DNA from: JAWWOL01 sp963797535 | Lineage (GTDB): Bacteria; Actinomycetota; Actinomycetes; JAWWOL01 | Assembly (NCBI GenBank): GCA_963797535.1 | Contig: CAWCPQ010000001.1 | Location: 2,480,001-2,544,000, forward strand | Length of the DNA: 64,000 nt | Reading direction: 5' to 3' | In this document: positions 43,726 to 52,460 of the stretch, piece by piece | Layout: every line of letters starts with the position of its first letter | Numbering within the stretch: position 1 is the stretch's first letter | Notes under the pieces: model-generated | The model's input: only the letters and a program-made list of their open reading frames with translations | What the model was told of the DNA's origin: nothing | The model's database searches: none | Made by a program: the position numbers and the translations under genes

Positions 43726-45180
43726 GCCGCAGCCTGTACGTGGCGGCGGGACGGCGCGAACGATGCAGCGACCAGTCCGAGGACAGGCACCAGGGCGGCG
43801 ACCAGGATGGCCGGCCGGAAGCCGTGGAGGAAGCTCACCCGGCTGGCATAGCTGCCGTTGGCGGCGAAAACCGCTGCCACGATGGCAATCCCGAACACCC
43901 CGCCCAGCTCGCGGAACGCGCTGTTCGTGCCGGCGGCAACACCGCGAGTCCTCCAGCGGTACGGAACCGACGACGGCGTTCGCCACTGTCGGGAAGCACA
44001 TCGACACCCCGATGCCGGAGACCAGCAGCGGCCCGATCAGCGGCGGGTAGCCGACTCCGGGCTTGACCATGGCCGCCAGCCACGCCAGCCCGGCGCCCTG
44101 CATGAACAGGCCGAGCATCATGAACGGCTTGTTGCCGTAGCGGTCGGCGAGTGCCCCGGCTACCGGCGCGACGATCATCGGCATCGCCATCCACACCAGG
44201 ATCCGCAGGCCCGCCCCGAGCGGCGAGTAACCGAGCCCGATCTGGAACAGCTGCGTCACCATGAACAGCGAGCCCAGCAGGGAGACGAACTGGAAGAAGG
44301 CCACCGCGTTGGCGCTGGAGAACGCCGGCCTCCGGAAGTAGGCCAGTGGCAGCATGGGCATCCGGGCACGGCCTTCCCAGGCGAGAAAGCCTGCCAGGCA
44401 AGCGATTCCGGCGATCAGCATCCCGATCACCTCGACACTGCCCCAGCCGACCGAAGGCGCCTTAACCGCTGCCCAGGTCAGCGCGAAGAACCCCACCCCC
44501 ACCAGTACGAGGCCGGGAACGTCCAGTGACGGACGGGGTCCGTAGCTCTCGCGCAGCTTCACCGCCGACAGGGCTGCGACGACGATGCCGACCGGCACGT
44601 TGAGCCAGAAGATCCACTCCCAGGACAGGCCCTGGACGATGGCCCCGCCCACGATCGGACCGGCAGCAACGCCGAGGCCGCTGACGCCGCCCCAGATGCC
44701 GATCGCCGCGCCCCGCTTCTCGACCGGGAACGCGTCGCTGATCAGCGTCAAGGTCAGCGGCATCGCCAGCGCGGCGCCGGCGCCCTGGAGGATGCGGGCG
44801 GCGATGAGCGCACCAGGCGTGGTCGACATCGCAGCGAGCGCGGAGCCGGCGGTGAAGATCAGCAGCCCGGTGACGTAGCCGCGCCGCCGGCCGAACCGGT
44901 CCCCGAGCGCCGCCCCGGTCAGGATGAGACAGGCGAAGACCAGGTTGTACGCGTTGATGGTCCACTCGAGGTCGGCCAGTGACGCGTGCAGCTGCAGCCG
45001 CATCGTCGGCAGCGCGGTCGCGACGACGACGACATCGAGGGCGGTCAGGAACGCACCGAGTGAGGCAAGGATCAGGGTCCAGCCGGCGCGCAGCTCCGGC
45101 TGGACGGATTCGGCACTGCCGGTGGCAGTCCGCGACTGGATGGTCATCGGGGTCTCCGTTTCGACGAGGTCGGTCGTCAT
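43722..45180 (-). CDS. DHA2-type MFS drug exporter (apparent frameshift)
   Basis: About 485 residues and 14 helices after removing one extra base. Motifs: TALDVVVVATALPTMRLQLH in helix 1, ALGDRFGRRRGYVTG (motif A), ARILQGAGAALAMPL (motif B) and GGVSGLGVAAGPIVGG (motif C). At about 43945-43950 the frame shifts +1: VVGSVPLEDS is followed in the correct frame by GVAAGTNSAFRELGGVFGIA, and the protein ends HVQAAA with a TGA overlapping the SDR start. By family it exports hydrophobic drugs or metabolites by proton antiport. It heads a MFS-SDR-ECF run. Confidence 0.88.
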
Positions 45181-45221
45181 AGAGACCAGCGCTTTCCGGC
45201 AGACTCACCGCACGTGGACTG

Positions 45222-46202
45222 TCAGCCAGGCATGGTGTCCGGGAATCCGAACCGCGCAAGGTGCCGAGAGTCGCGAAACGCGACGATCCGCACGATGCCG
45301 CGCTCGGTCACCGTCAGGACGTGCAGGCCGTGGGCCCTCAGTACACCCAGTTGATCCTGCCGGTACACGGCCGCGGCCGGCTGACCGTTGGCGGCCGTCG
45401 GCAGCAGGAGCCACTCACCCGCCCGGCCGAGCTTGCTGTCGAGGAACCCACTGACGTCAGTACGGCCAGCGAACCAGGTGGGAGTCGGCGGCATCTCGAT
45501 AACGACATCATCGCGCAGAAGCCGCACCAGCAAACGGATGTCAGCAGTGTGGAACGCCTCGACGTACGCGTCGAGCGCTCGCCGGCAGGTCGGGTCGCGC
45601 GGCTCGATGACCTCGTCCTGGGCCGGCTGGGCGGCGCTGATCCGAGTCCGCGCCCGCTGCAGTGAGCTGTTGACCGCGGCCGGCGTGCTGTCGAGCGCGG
45701 CGGCGACCTCGGCACTCGTCAGGCGTACCACGTCGTGCAGGATGACAGCTGCCCGCTCGCGGGCTGACAGCGTCTGGAGAGCGGCCACCATCGCCAGCCG
45801 GGTGCTGGAGCGAGCCATCAGGAGCGTCTCCGGCGAGGGCTCCAGCAGGCTGTCCGGCAACGGCTCGATCCAGTTGGCGTCGGCCCACGCGGCGCCGACG
45901 TCGAACCTGCCGCCTGTCGTCGCCGGCCCGACGTCTCTCGGAGTCTTCCTACTTTTGCGGGACTCCAGAACGTTCAGGCAGGCGTTGGTGGCGATCCGAT
46001 AGAGCCAGGTGCGGACGGACGAGCGCCCCTCGAACGCCGAGAAACCTCGCCACGCCCGCAGGTAGGTCTCCTGCACGGTGTCCTCCGCATCCTGAGGCGA
46101 GCCGAGCATCCGGTAGCAGTGCACGAGCAGCTCGCGGCGAAACGGCTCGGTCAGGTCGGCAAAGGCTTGCCCAGCAAGGGTTTCAGGCGTCGACACGGGC
46201 AC
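45222..46202 (-). CDS. ECF sigma factor with C-terminal SnoaL-like domain, copy 2
   Basis: A 326-residue paralogue of the factor at 41.9-42.9 kb. Region 2: EPFRRELLVHCYRMLGSPQD, AEDTVQETYLRAWRGFSAFE; region 4: LQTLSARERAAVILHDVVRL and ALDSTPAAVNSSLQRARTRI. The SnoaL part opens LDAYVEAFHTADIRLLVRLL with MPPTPTWFAGRTDVSGFLDS. The start (GTG 46202 or GTG 46196) overlaps the end of the MFS gene by about 20 bases, so the two are translated together. Overall architecture matches copy 1 residue block by block, indicating a duplicated cassette. Confidence 0.9.
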   Translation of the reverse strand: MPVSTPETLAGQAFADLTEPFRRELLVHCYRMLGSPQDAEDTVQETYLRAWRGFSAFEGRSSVRTWLYRIATNACLNVLESRKSRKTPRDVGPATTGGRFDVGAAWADANWIEPLPDSLLEPSPETLLMARSSTRLAMVAALQTLSARERAAVILHDVVRLTSAEVAAALDSTPAAVNSSLQRARTRISAAQPAQDEVIEPRDPTCRRALDAYVEAFHTADIRLLVRLLRDDVVIEMPPTPTWFAGRTDVSGFLDSKLGRAGEWLLLPTAANGQPAAAVYRQDQLGVLRAHGLHVLTVTERGIVRIVAFRDSRHLARFGFPDTMPG

Positions 46203-47604
46203 CCTCCGGGACAGGGCGGTCCGACGGAGGACTGACCGGCCGCGAACGCCGCTTGAGCGGGGTTGCCAGGCCGACCGCGGAACCGGCCAGTGACATCATC
46301 GCAGCCACTGCGATTGCCGGGGCGAAGCCGTCGGAGAAGCTCTGCACCGACCCGTAGCCGCCGTTCGAGGAGAAAACCGTTGCCAGTAAAGCGATCCCGA
46401 ACACTGCGCCTAGTTGACGCATAGTGCTGAACGTGCCTGACGCCTTGCCGACGGCGGCCGGCGGAACGGCGCCGATGACGGCCGACTGAGCCGCCGGCAT
46501 GGCCATCGTCACTCCCACTCCGGCGATCACCAGGGCAGCAACCGAGGCGGTGTAGGGGCGATCATGGGAGGCGTTGACCGCCAGCCACCACAGACCCGCC
46601 GACTGCAGCAACAGTCCCGTTGTCAGCAGCGGCCGCGGCCCTAAGCGGTCCGAGAGCACGCCGGAGACGGGCGCGGTCACGAACAGCGCGGCCGTCCAGG
46701 GCAGCAGCCGCAGCCCAGCACCCAGCGGCCCGTACCGGAAGACGACCTGCAGGTACTGCGTGACGAAGAACAGCACCCCCATCAAGGTGGCGAACAGCAG
46801 AAAGGTCGCCGCATTGCCGGCCGCAAAGGCGGGCCTGCGGAAATACTGCATGGGCAGCATCGGCTCGGGCGCGCGCAGCTCCCAGCCGACGAAGGCGCCG
46901 AGCCCGACCAGGCCGACCAACAGGGACACGACAACCTGGCCGCTGCCCCAGCCGAGGACGTTGCCCCGCATCAGCCCCCAGACCAGCCCGAGCGCTGCGA
47001 TCGTCACCAGACCGAGCCCGGCGACGTCGATGCGCCGACTCGGGCCGAAGCTCTCGTCCGTACGGGTCAGCACCAACGGGATCACCACCAAGCCGATGGG
47101 TACATTCAGCCAGAAGATCCACTGCCAGGCCAATCCCTGCGTCACTGCCCCACCGACGAGCGGACCGCCGACGACGGCCAGCCCGACGATGGCGGAGAAG
47201 ACGCCGAGCGCCCTACCCCGCTGTTCGGGCGGGTAGGCGGTCGTGAGCATCGCGATCGCCAGCGGCAGCACGCACGCGGCACCGGCGCCCTGAACCGCCC
47301 TGGCGGCGATCAGCCAGCCGACTCCCGGCGCGAGCGCGCAGGCGACCGAGGCGAGAGTGAACACCGACAGCCCGGTGACCAGCACGCGGCGCCGGCCCCA
47401 GCGGTCGCCCAGCGCGGCGGCGGTCATCAACAGCACCGCAAGGCTCAGCCCGTACGCGTTGACCGTCCACTCCAGCGTCTGCAGCGACGCGTGCAGCTGG
47501 CGCTGCATCGTGGTGAGCGCCGTCGACACGACGAGCTGGTCGAGCGCCACCATCAGCGCCGCCCCCGAGGTGAGTACGAGCGTTGTCCTTCGTGAACCGG
47601 CCAT
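46183..47604 (-). CDS. DHA2-type MFS drug exporter, copy 2
   Basis: A 473-residue 14-helix transporter: VALDQLVVSTALTTMQRQLH in helix 1, ALGDRWGRRRVLVTG (motif A), ARAVQGAGAACVLPL (motif B), AIVGLAVVGGPLVGG (motif C). The ATG at 47604 is chosen because the protein then starts MAGSRRTTLVLTSGAALMVA as in relatives. It is intact, unlike the related gene at 43.7-45.2 kb. It overlaps the following ECF gene. By family it is a drug/proton antiporter. Confidence 0.92.
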   Translation of the reverse strand: MAGSRRTTLVLTSGAALMVALDQLVVSTALTTMQRQLHASLQTLEWTVNAYGLSLAVLLMTAAALGDRWGRRRVLVTGLSVFTLASVACALAPGVGWLIAARAVQGAGAACVLPLAIAMLTTAYPPEQRGRALGVFSAIVGLAVVGGPLVGGAVTQGLAWQWIFWLNVPIGLVVIPLVLTRTDESFGPSRRIDVAGLGLVTIAALGLVWGLMRGNVLGWGSGQVVVSLLVGLVGLGAFVGWELRAPEPMLPMQYFRRPAFAAGNAATFLLFATLMGVLFFVTQYLQVVFRYGPLGAGLRLLPWTAALFVTAPVSGVLSDRLGPRPLLTTGLLLQSAGLWWLAVNASHDRPYTASVAALVIAGVGVTMAMPAAQSAVIGAVPPAAVGKASGTFSTMRQLGAVFGIALLATVFSSNGGYGSVQSFSDGFAPAIAVAAMMSLAGSAVGLATPLKRRSRPVSPPSDRPVPEGARVDA

Positions 47605-47716
47605 GCCGACCTCCCGGATCCGATGCCTACACCCGTACAGACCGGGGGGGCTCGGAATTGTCATCGTGGGGAGGCCGGTGGCCATGGGATCGTGGTGGCA
47701 GACCCGAGGAGACCGC

Positions 47717-48340
47717 GTGTACGTGCCCCAGCACTTCCAGGCCAGCGACGAGGACCTGCACTCGCTGCTGTGCGCAGGAGCCGCTGCGGACCTGATCACC
47801 GTCACGGCAGCGGGGATGGTGGCTACGTTCCTGCCGTTCCTGTACGACGCCGGGACTGGCGCCCACGGAGCACTGCTCGGGCACGTGGCTCGCAACAACG
47901 ACCAGTGGCAGCAACCGGTCACCGGCGAGGCTTTGGTGATCGTGCACGGGCCGGACAGCTATGTGTCGCCGAACTTCTATGCCAGCAAGGCCGAGCACGG
48001 CCGGGTGGTGCCGACCTGGAACTACCTGACGGCCCACGTCTACGGCTCGTTGATCGTGCACGACGACCCGGCCTGGCTGTCCACCTTCGTACGACGACTG
48101 ACCGACCACCACGAGTCCGCCGAGCCGCGTGCGTGGTCGGTGGACGACGCCCCTGCTGCCTTCGTCGAGGGACAGCTGCGGGCAATCGTCGGCGTCGAGG
48201 TGCTCATCACCCGGATCGAGGCCAAGGCCAAGCTGAGCCAGAACCGCCCGACCGCTGACGTCGACGGCGTCGTCGCGGGGCTGCTTGCCCGAGGCGACAC
48301 CGCCGGCGCTGAAGCCGTTCGTGCGCACCGGAGCGTATGA
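47717..48340 (+). CDS. PaiB-family FMN-binding protein
   Basis: A 207-residue protein from GTG 47717 (gaggaga upstream) starting MYVPQHF, the standard PaiB opening. Motifs: ITVTAAGMVATFLPFLYD, GALLGHVARNNDQW, VTGEALVIVHGPDSYVSPNF, VVPTWNYLTAHVYG and the C-terminal AKAKLSQNRP. The split-barrel fold binds flavin; PaiB proteins are reported as transcriptional regulators of sporulation or protease genes in Bacillus, but the biochemical role is uncertain. Divergent from the MFS exporter and overlapping the kinase-like gene. Confidence 0.9.
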   Translation: MYVPQHFQASDEDLHSLLCAGAAADLITVTAAGMVATFLPFLYDAGTGAHGALLGHVARNNDQWQQPVTGEALVIVHGPDSYVSPNFYASKAEHGRVVPTWNYLTAHVYGSLIVHDDPAWLSTFVRRLTDHHESAEPRAWSVDDAPAAFVEGQLRAIVGVEVLITRIEAKAKLSQNRPTADVDGVVAGLLARGDTAGAEAVRAHRSV

Positions 48341-49085
48341 GCCCGTGGGCGAGCCCATGCAGGGCGGCAACTCCGGCCCGGTCATCCGGGTGGGCGACAC
48401 GGTGCGCCGTGGTGCCGGGCCGTGGACTCCGCGAGTGCAACAGCTGATGCGCGGGCTTCGCGAGGCCGGGGTCACGGTGGTGCCGGAGCCGCTCGGGCTG
48501 GACGACGAGGGCCGAGAGGTCGTCGAGTTCGTCGAGGGTGACGTCCCGATCTACCCACTGCCGGCGTGGGGCTGGAGCGACGAGCTGCTGGTGGACGTCG
48601 GACGGGCGATGCGGTCGATCCATGATGCGAGCGTCGGACTTGGGCTGCCGCAGGACGGCTGGCGACGCGAGGCGATTGCGCCAGCCGAAGTGATCTGCCA
48701 CGTGGACGTCGCCCCGTACAACGTGGTTTGCCGGGACGGTCGGCTGGTGGCGCTGATCGACTGGGACTACGCGGGTCCGGCACCGCGCGGATGGGACCTC
48801 GGCTACGCGGCCTACCGCTGGGTGAGTCTGACGCCCGACGGCCGCGAGGACGGCCTCGGTGCCAACCTGCCGGAACAACGGCGACGGCTCGATCTGCTCT
48901 GCAATGCCTACGGGGACGTCGATCCGGGCGAAGTCGTCGGCTGGGCGATCGCACGGCTCGACGACCTGATCGCCTACACCAAGGCGCAGGTCGCCGTCGG
49001 CGACGCCAACTTCATCCGTACGACGCAGGAAGGGCACCTCGCGATGTACGAGGATCACACGCAGTGGCTGCGGGACATGTGGTGA
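48321..49085 (+). CDS. APH-fold phosphotransferase (aminoglycoside/choline kinase-like)
   Basis: About 254 residues from GTG 48321; a TTG at 48285 is an alternative that overlaps PaiB more deeply. The catalytic loop is ICHVDVAPYNVVCRDG (HxDxxxxN form, about 127-142) and the metal-binding phrase is LIDWDYAGPAPRGWDL. The N-lobe is short. Such proteins phosphorylate small molecules, including aminoglycosides; no specific resistance family is recognisable. Possibly cotranscribed with paiB. Confidence 0.85.
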   Translation: MRTGAYEPVGEPMQGGNSGPVIRVGDTVRRGAGPWTPRVQQLMRGLREAGVTVVPEPLGLDDEGREVVEFVEGDVPIYPLPAWGWSDELLVDVGRAMRSIHDASVGLGLPQDGWRREAIAPAEVICHVDVAPYNVVCRDGRLVALIDWDYAGPAPRGWDLGYAAYRWVSLTPDGREDGLGANLPEQRRRLDLLCNAYGDVDPGEVVGWAIARLDDLIAYTKAQVAVGDANFIRTTQEGHLAMYEDHTQWLRDMW

Positions 49086-50129
49086 TCAGACGTTGGTCAG
49101 CGTCTTGAGCCGGGTCTCCTGGCCGAACGATGACAGGCCGACCGACTTCTCCGGCAGGCTGATCTCCCCTGCTGCCAGGCGCTTCTGCAGATAGCCGAAG
49201 CTCTGCACCGTTTGCGCGTAGAGGTGCTCACCGGCGACCAGCGGCTCGAGCACGGGCCGGCCGGGCGCCGCGAACTGCTCCATCGGCGTGACCAGGGTGT
49301 CGTAGTCGAGGCTGAAGAACAGCGGGAACGACCACCGCTCCTGCTCGACCGCGCGGACCCGGTGGGTGGTCGCGACGTACTCGCCGTTGGTCCACAGCTC
49401 GAGCATGTCGCCGATGTTGACGACGAACGCGTCCGGCATCGGCGGTGCATCGATCCACTTTCCGTTGCCAGCAAGCACTTCCAGGCCAGGGCTGGTCGAG
49501 CGCAGCAGCGTGAAAGCCTCGTAGTCGGTGTGGTCGCCGATACCGGGCCGCGACGCAGCCGTCTCGTCGACCGGGTAGTGGATCAGCCGCAGCTGGGACG
49601 GCGGCTTGGTGGTCACGTCGTCGAAGTAGTCGCCCGGCATGCCCAGGCCCAGCGCCAGGCCCTTGAACACGTGGTCGCCGACGGCTCGTACACCCTGGTA
49701 GTAGGCGTTGACCTGTTCGGCGAACCCCGGCAGTTCCGGCCACTGGTTGGGGCCGAGCATCGGGTTGCCGGCCAGGTAGTCCGGGTCGTCCGCCGGCAGG
49801 TCAGCCGCTAGGTCGTAGGCCTCCTTGAGGTCGGAGGTCTTGCCGGCGAAGATCTCCTCACCCTCGGGTACGTAGCCGCGGTGGTTGCGCGAGTTGCCGA
49901 TGTAGTTGGCCATCTTGGCCTCGCGCGGCTGGTCGAAGAACCCTTGCGCCGCCCGAAGAACTCCGTCGAACAGGGTCGGGTCCATGCCGGTGCCGGTGAG
50001 GTAGAAGAAGCCGACGTCACGGGCCGCGCGACCCATCTCGTCCGCGACGGCCTGCTGCGCCGATGGGTCGTCGGTGAGCAGGCCGGCCATGTCGATGACG
50101 GGGATCTCGGTGAAGTCTTTGGCAGTCAT
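49086..50129 (-). CDS. 2-oxoglutarate/Fe(II) oxygenase, isopenicillin-N-synthase-like
   Basis: A 347-residue DIOX_N/2OG-FeII protein. The N-terminal part opens FTEIPVIDMAGLL with GRAARDVGFFYLTGTGMD; the iron ligands are in GDHTDYEAFTLL (HxD, about 198-200) and ATTHRVRAV (His about 255), with Arg two residues later for the co-substrate and the family phrase SFPLFFSLDYDTLV. Start ATG 50129 (MTAKDF); an ATG 12 bases upstream is possible. It stands alone; the substrate is unknown. Such enzymes hydroxylate or desaturate small metabolites. Confidence 0.9.
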   Translation of the reverse strand: MTAKDFTEIPVIDMAGLLTDDPSAQQAVADEMGRAARDVGFFYLTGTGMDPTLFDGVLRAAQGFFDQPREAKMANYIGNSRNHRGYVPEGEEIFAGKTSDLKEAYDLAADLPADDPDYLAGNPMLGPNQWPELPGFAEQVNAYYQGVRAVGDHVFKGLALGLGMPGDYFDDVTTKPPSQLRLIHYPVDETAASRPGIGDHTDYEAFTLLRSTSPGLEVLAGNGKWIDAPPMPDAFVVNIGDMLELWTNGEYVATTHRVRAVEQERWSFPLFFSLDYDTLVTPMEQFAAPGRPVLEPLVAGEHLYAQTVQSFGYLQKRLAAGEISLPEKSVGLSSFGQETRLKTLTNV

Positions 50130-50178
50130 GTATACGAGCATGCACCGATCAGGTTTCGGCCATGTTGCACGACGACAA

Positions 50179-51462
50179 TCAACCCACCGGCGGCTTGCGG
50201 GTGCAGACCAGATCGACCTCGCTCACCTGCCCGCGCGCGATCGTCGCCGGCGTCGGCGCACAGCTGCCGCCGGGAATGGTCGCCTTCACCGTGTACGTGC
50301 CGGCCGGCAAGCGGCTCTCGCCGTTGTCGTCAGCAGTGACGCGCACTCTCAGTGCGACCGCCCCGGCGGCATTCACGACCGTCACGTTCCCGGCCGTCAG
50401 GTGGAGCGCCTGTCCGCGGGCGATCTTGCCGCCGGGCGGGTTGACATCCAGGAACACAGCGATCCCGGTCGGCTCGGGCTGCTTCGGCGGCGCGACCTTG
50501 GAGTAGGTGAGTGTCCCCCCGTCGGCCGTCCGGAACACCAGCCGAGACCCTGCCTGCTGCCAGGTCGTAGGCCGGGTAAAGACCCCGTCCACCGTCGAGG
50601 ACACGAGGAAACCCGACGCGTCTTCAGACGCAAGGGTCTCTTCACCCCCGATCCATCGGATGACACCCGCCGAGCTCGCTAGCGTCCACTCCTTGGTGTT
50701 AGACCCGTCATCGGTCTCTGCCGAGCTTGTGGTCAGGAAGCGGAGGCTCGCCGGCCGGCTACCCATCGGCGCCCACGTTCTTCCGTACCGGGAGACCCGG
50801 GTGAGCCACCAGGTCGGTCCCACCAGCGAAGAGACATCCTTGACGGCAAGCGGTGAGGCACTTGCTTTGCCCGTCGGGACGGGAGAGCGCGAGTAGACCA
50901 GGCTCTGGCCGGAACCTCGCCTGATGACCAGCGTGTCGCCGGTGATCTGCCAGCTGGACGAGCCGGCCAGTACCGAGCTCACGGCGGCCAGGACGGCTCG
51001 GCTCGGCGGGCCGGCGGCGACCTGGGTCGTCGGGCCTTGGACTCCGAAAACGGTGCCCTTGCGCAGCCGGACCGTCCAGCTCGTGGTGTTGGCAGCGTCG
51101 TCCGTCTGCGCGGTCGTCTGGTTGGTGAACACCAGCGTCGGCGGCCGGTCGGTGGTGGGTTTGGCTACCGTGCCCCTCGTCGTGGTCCACGACCGCAGAG
51201 TCCAGGTCGGGCCGACCAGGTCCGACGGACTGAAGTCCGGCTTGGCCACCCCGGCAGGCAGCGGCCGGGCCGACTGGTCGAGCGCCAGATAGCCGACGCC
51301 CAGCACGGTGCCGACGGCGACCACAGCGACCGCGGCCGCCGCCACCATCCTGCGCCGCTGCAGCGACCCGGCCCGAGCACGCACGCCCGGCATCAGCGGC
51401 GCGGCAGGCAAACCGTCGGCCGCGGAGCGCATCGCCGCAACCAGCTCGTCGAGCTCAGGCAT
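50179..51462 (-). CDS. Membrane-anchored two-META-domain protein, probable anti-sigma partner
   Basis: A 427-residue protein. The cytosolic N-terminus (about 38 residues; MPELDELVAAMRSAADGLPA) is followed by one helix (about 39-60). Outside are two META-like units opening DLVGPTWTLRSWTTTRGTVA and SLVGPTWWLTRVSRYGRTWA, with a less complete Cys pattern than usual, and then a C-terminal beta domain with the Cys pair SCAPTPATI...LVCTRKP. The ATG overlaps the stop of the upstream ECF gene by eight bases. Same layout as the six-META protein at 23.4 kb, so the pair looks like a paralogous sigma/sensor module. Confidence 0.75.
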   Translation of the reverse strand: MPELDELVAAMRSAADGLPAAPLMPGVRARAGSLQRRRMVAAAAVAVVAVGTVLGVGYLALDQSARPLPAGVAKPDFSPSDLVGPTWTLRSWTTTRGTVAKPTTDRPPTLVFTNQTTAQTDDAANTTSWTVRLRKGTVFGVQGPTTQVAAGPPSRAVLAAVSSVLAGSSSWQITGDTLVIRRGSGQSLVYSRSPVPTGKASASPLAVKDVSSLVGPTWWLTRVSRYGRTWAPMGSRPASLRFLTTSSAETDDGSNTKEWTLASSAGVIRWIGGEETLASEDASGFLVSSTVDGVFTRPTTWQQAGSRLVFRTADGGTLTYSKVAPPKQPEPTGIAVFLDVNPPGGKIARGQALHLTAGNVTVVNAAGAVALRVRVTADDNGESRLPAGTYTVKATIPGGSCAPTPATIARGQVSEVDLVCTRKPPVG

Positions 51463-51943
51463 CCTGCTCCTCCTCAGCCAACGAGACCCTCAGCGTCGCC
51501 AGTCCTCGCCGGGCATGGCTTCGTACGGTCGACTCGGCGCAGTCGAGGATGGACGCGATCTGTGCGTCCGGCAGGTCCTCGAAGTAGCGCAGCACCAGCA
51601 CCGCGCGCTGGGCGTAGGGCAGCCGGGCCAGCTCACCGACCAGCGCCTGCCGGTCGGCGGACAGCTCCGGCACGACCGCGTCGACCGGCGGCAAGGACAC
51701 CGTGGACTCGTGCCGGCTCACCCGCCGCCACCACGAGGTCCGCGCGTTGACGACTGCGCGGCGCAGGTAGGCGTCCACGTCGTCGACCTGGCTGATCCGG
51801 GCCCACGACAGCATCGCCCGCGACAGCACGCCCTGCACAAGGTCCTGCGCAAGCTGATGGTCACCGGTGAGCAGGTAGGCGACCCGGACGAGGTGCTGGC
51901 CACGCGCATCGACGTACGCCGTGAAAGCGTCGTCCTCGCGCAC
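51455..51943 (-). CDS. ECF sigma factor, SigE family, second META locus
   Basis: A 162-residue factor from GTG 51943. Region 2: YVDARGQHLVRVAYLLTGDH, LAQDLVQGVLSRAMLSWARI, DAYLRRAVVNARTSWWRR; region 4: ARLPYAQRAVLVLRYFEDLP and QIASILDCAESTVRSHARRG. The WWRR after region 2 is the SigE-family mark. It is coupled to the two-META membrane protein, which likely holds it inactive until a wall or envelope signal. Confidence 0.9.
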   Translation of the reverse strand: MREDDAFTAYVDARGQHLVRVAYLLTGDHQLAQDLVQGVLSRAMLSWARISQVDDVDAYLRRAVVNARTSWWRRVSRHESTVSLPPVDAVVPELSADRQALVGELARLPYAQRAVLVLRYFEDLPDAQIASILDCAESTVRSHARRGLATLRVSLAEEEQDA

Positions 51944-52015
51944 CCGCCACCACCCCTCGTCCGGTCACCCACTGTCCTACACGCAGCGGACCCGCGCGAC
52001 GTTGCAGCCGACGGC

Positions 52016-52273
52016 TCAGCCTGCGACCGAGGCATCCCGTCGACGGTGGCGGAGGTAGTGGGCACCGGCGCTCAGCCCGAGGCCGACGGCCAGACAAAGC
52101 ACCCACGCGCCCCAGAAGCCGGGGTGATTGGTGTGCACGCCGTCACTGTGCGCCGGGCCCCACGCCACCATCGTCACCGCCACCACCCACAGGGCGCCGG
52201 TGACCAGGAGCGCCCGGTTGCGCGAGAGGAGCAGGCCGCAGGCCACCGCGAGGATGAGGAAGGGAATGTCCAT
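52016..52273 (-). CDS. Small three-helix membrane protein
   Basis: An 85-residue protein with a strong ribosome site (gaaggagatc) before ATG 52273. Three hydrophobic segments: PFLILAVACGLLLS, ALLVTGALWVVAVTMVAWGP and FWGAWVLCLAVGLGLSAGAH; basic tail RHRRRDA. No family is recognised. It is divergent from the histidine kinase gene across about 190 bp and could be a target of that system. Confidence 0.65.
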   Translation of the reverse strand: MDIPFLILAVACGLLLSRNRALLVTGALWVVAVTMVAWGPAHSDGVHTNHPGFWGAWVLCLAVGLGLSAGAHYLRHRRRDASVAG

Positions 52274-52460
52274 GTCGATCTCCTTCGTCGATGCCGGGGC
52301 GACGACCGCCTCGACCATGACACGAAGCATGGAGATTCGGAAGATCGCCGGCATCGGCCCCGCGACGCCAATCCGCCCACCCGGACTACATCCGGGGACT
52401 GACCCGCGACGCGTCCACGGACTGACTCCACCGAGGACCGGATGGCCGTACGGTGTCGTC

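Noticed and set aside
43006..45180. MFS-SDR fusion protein of 724 residues
   Set aside because: The join contains a stretch of nonsense Arg/Cys-rich residues; one extra base explains it and restores an ATGA overlap between two normal genes.
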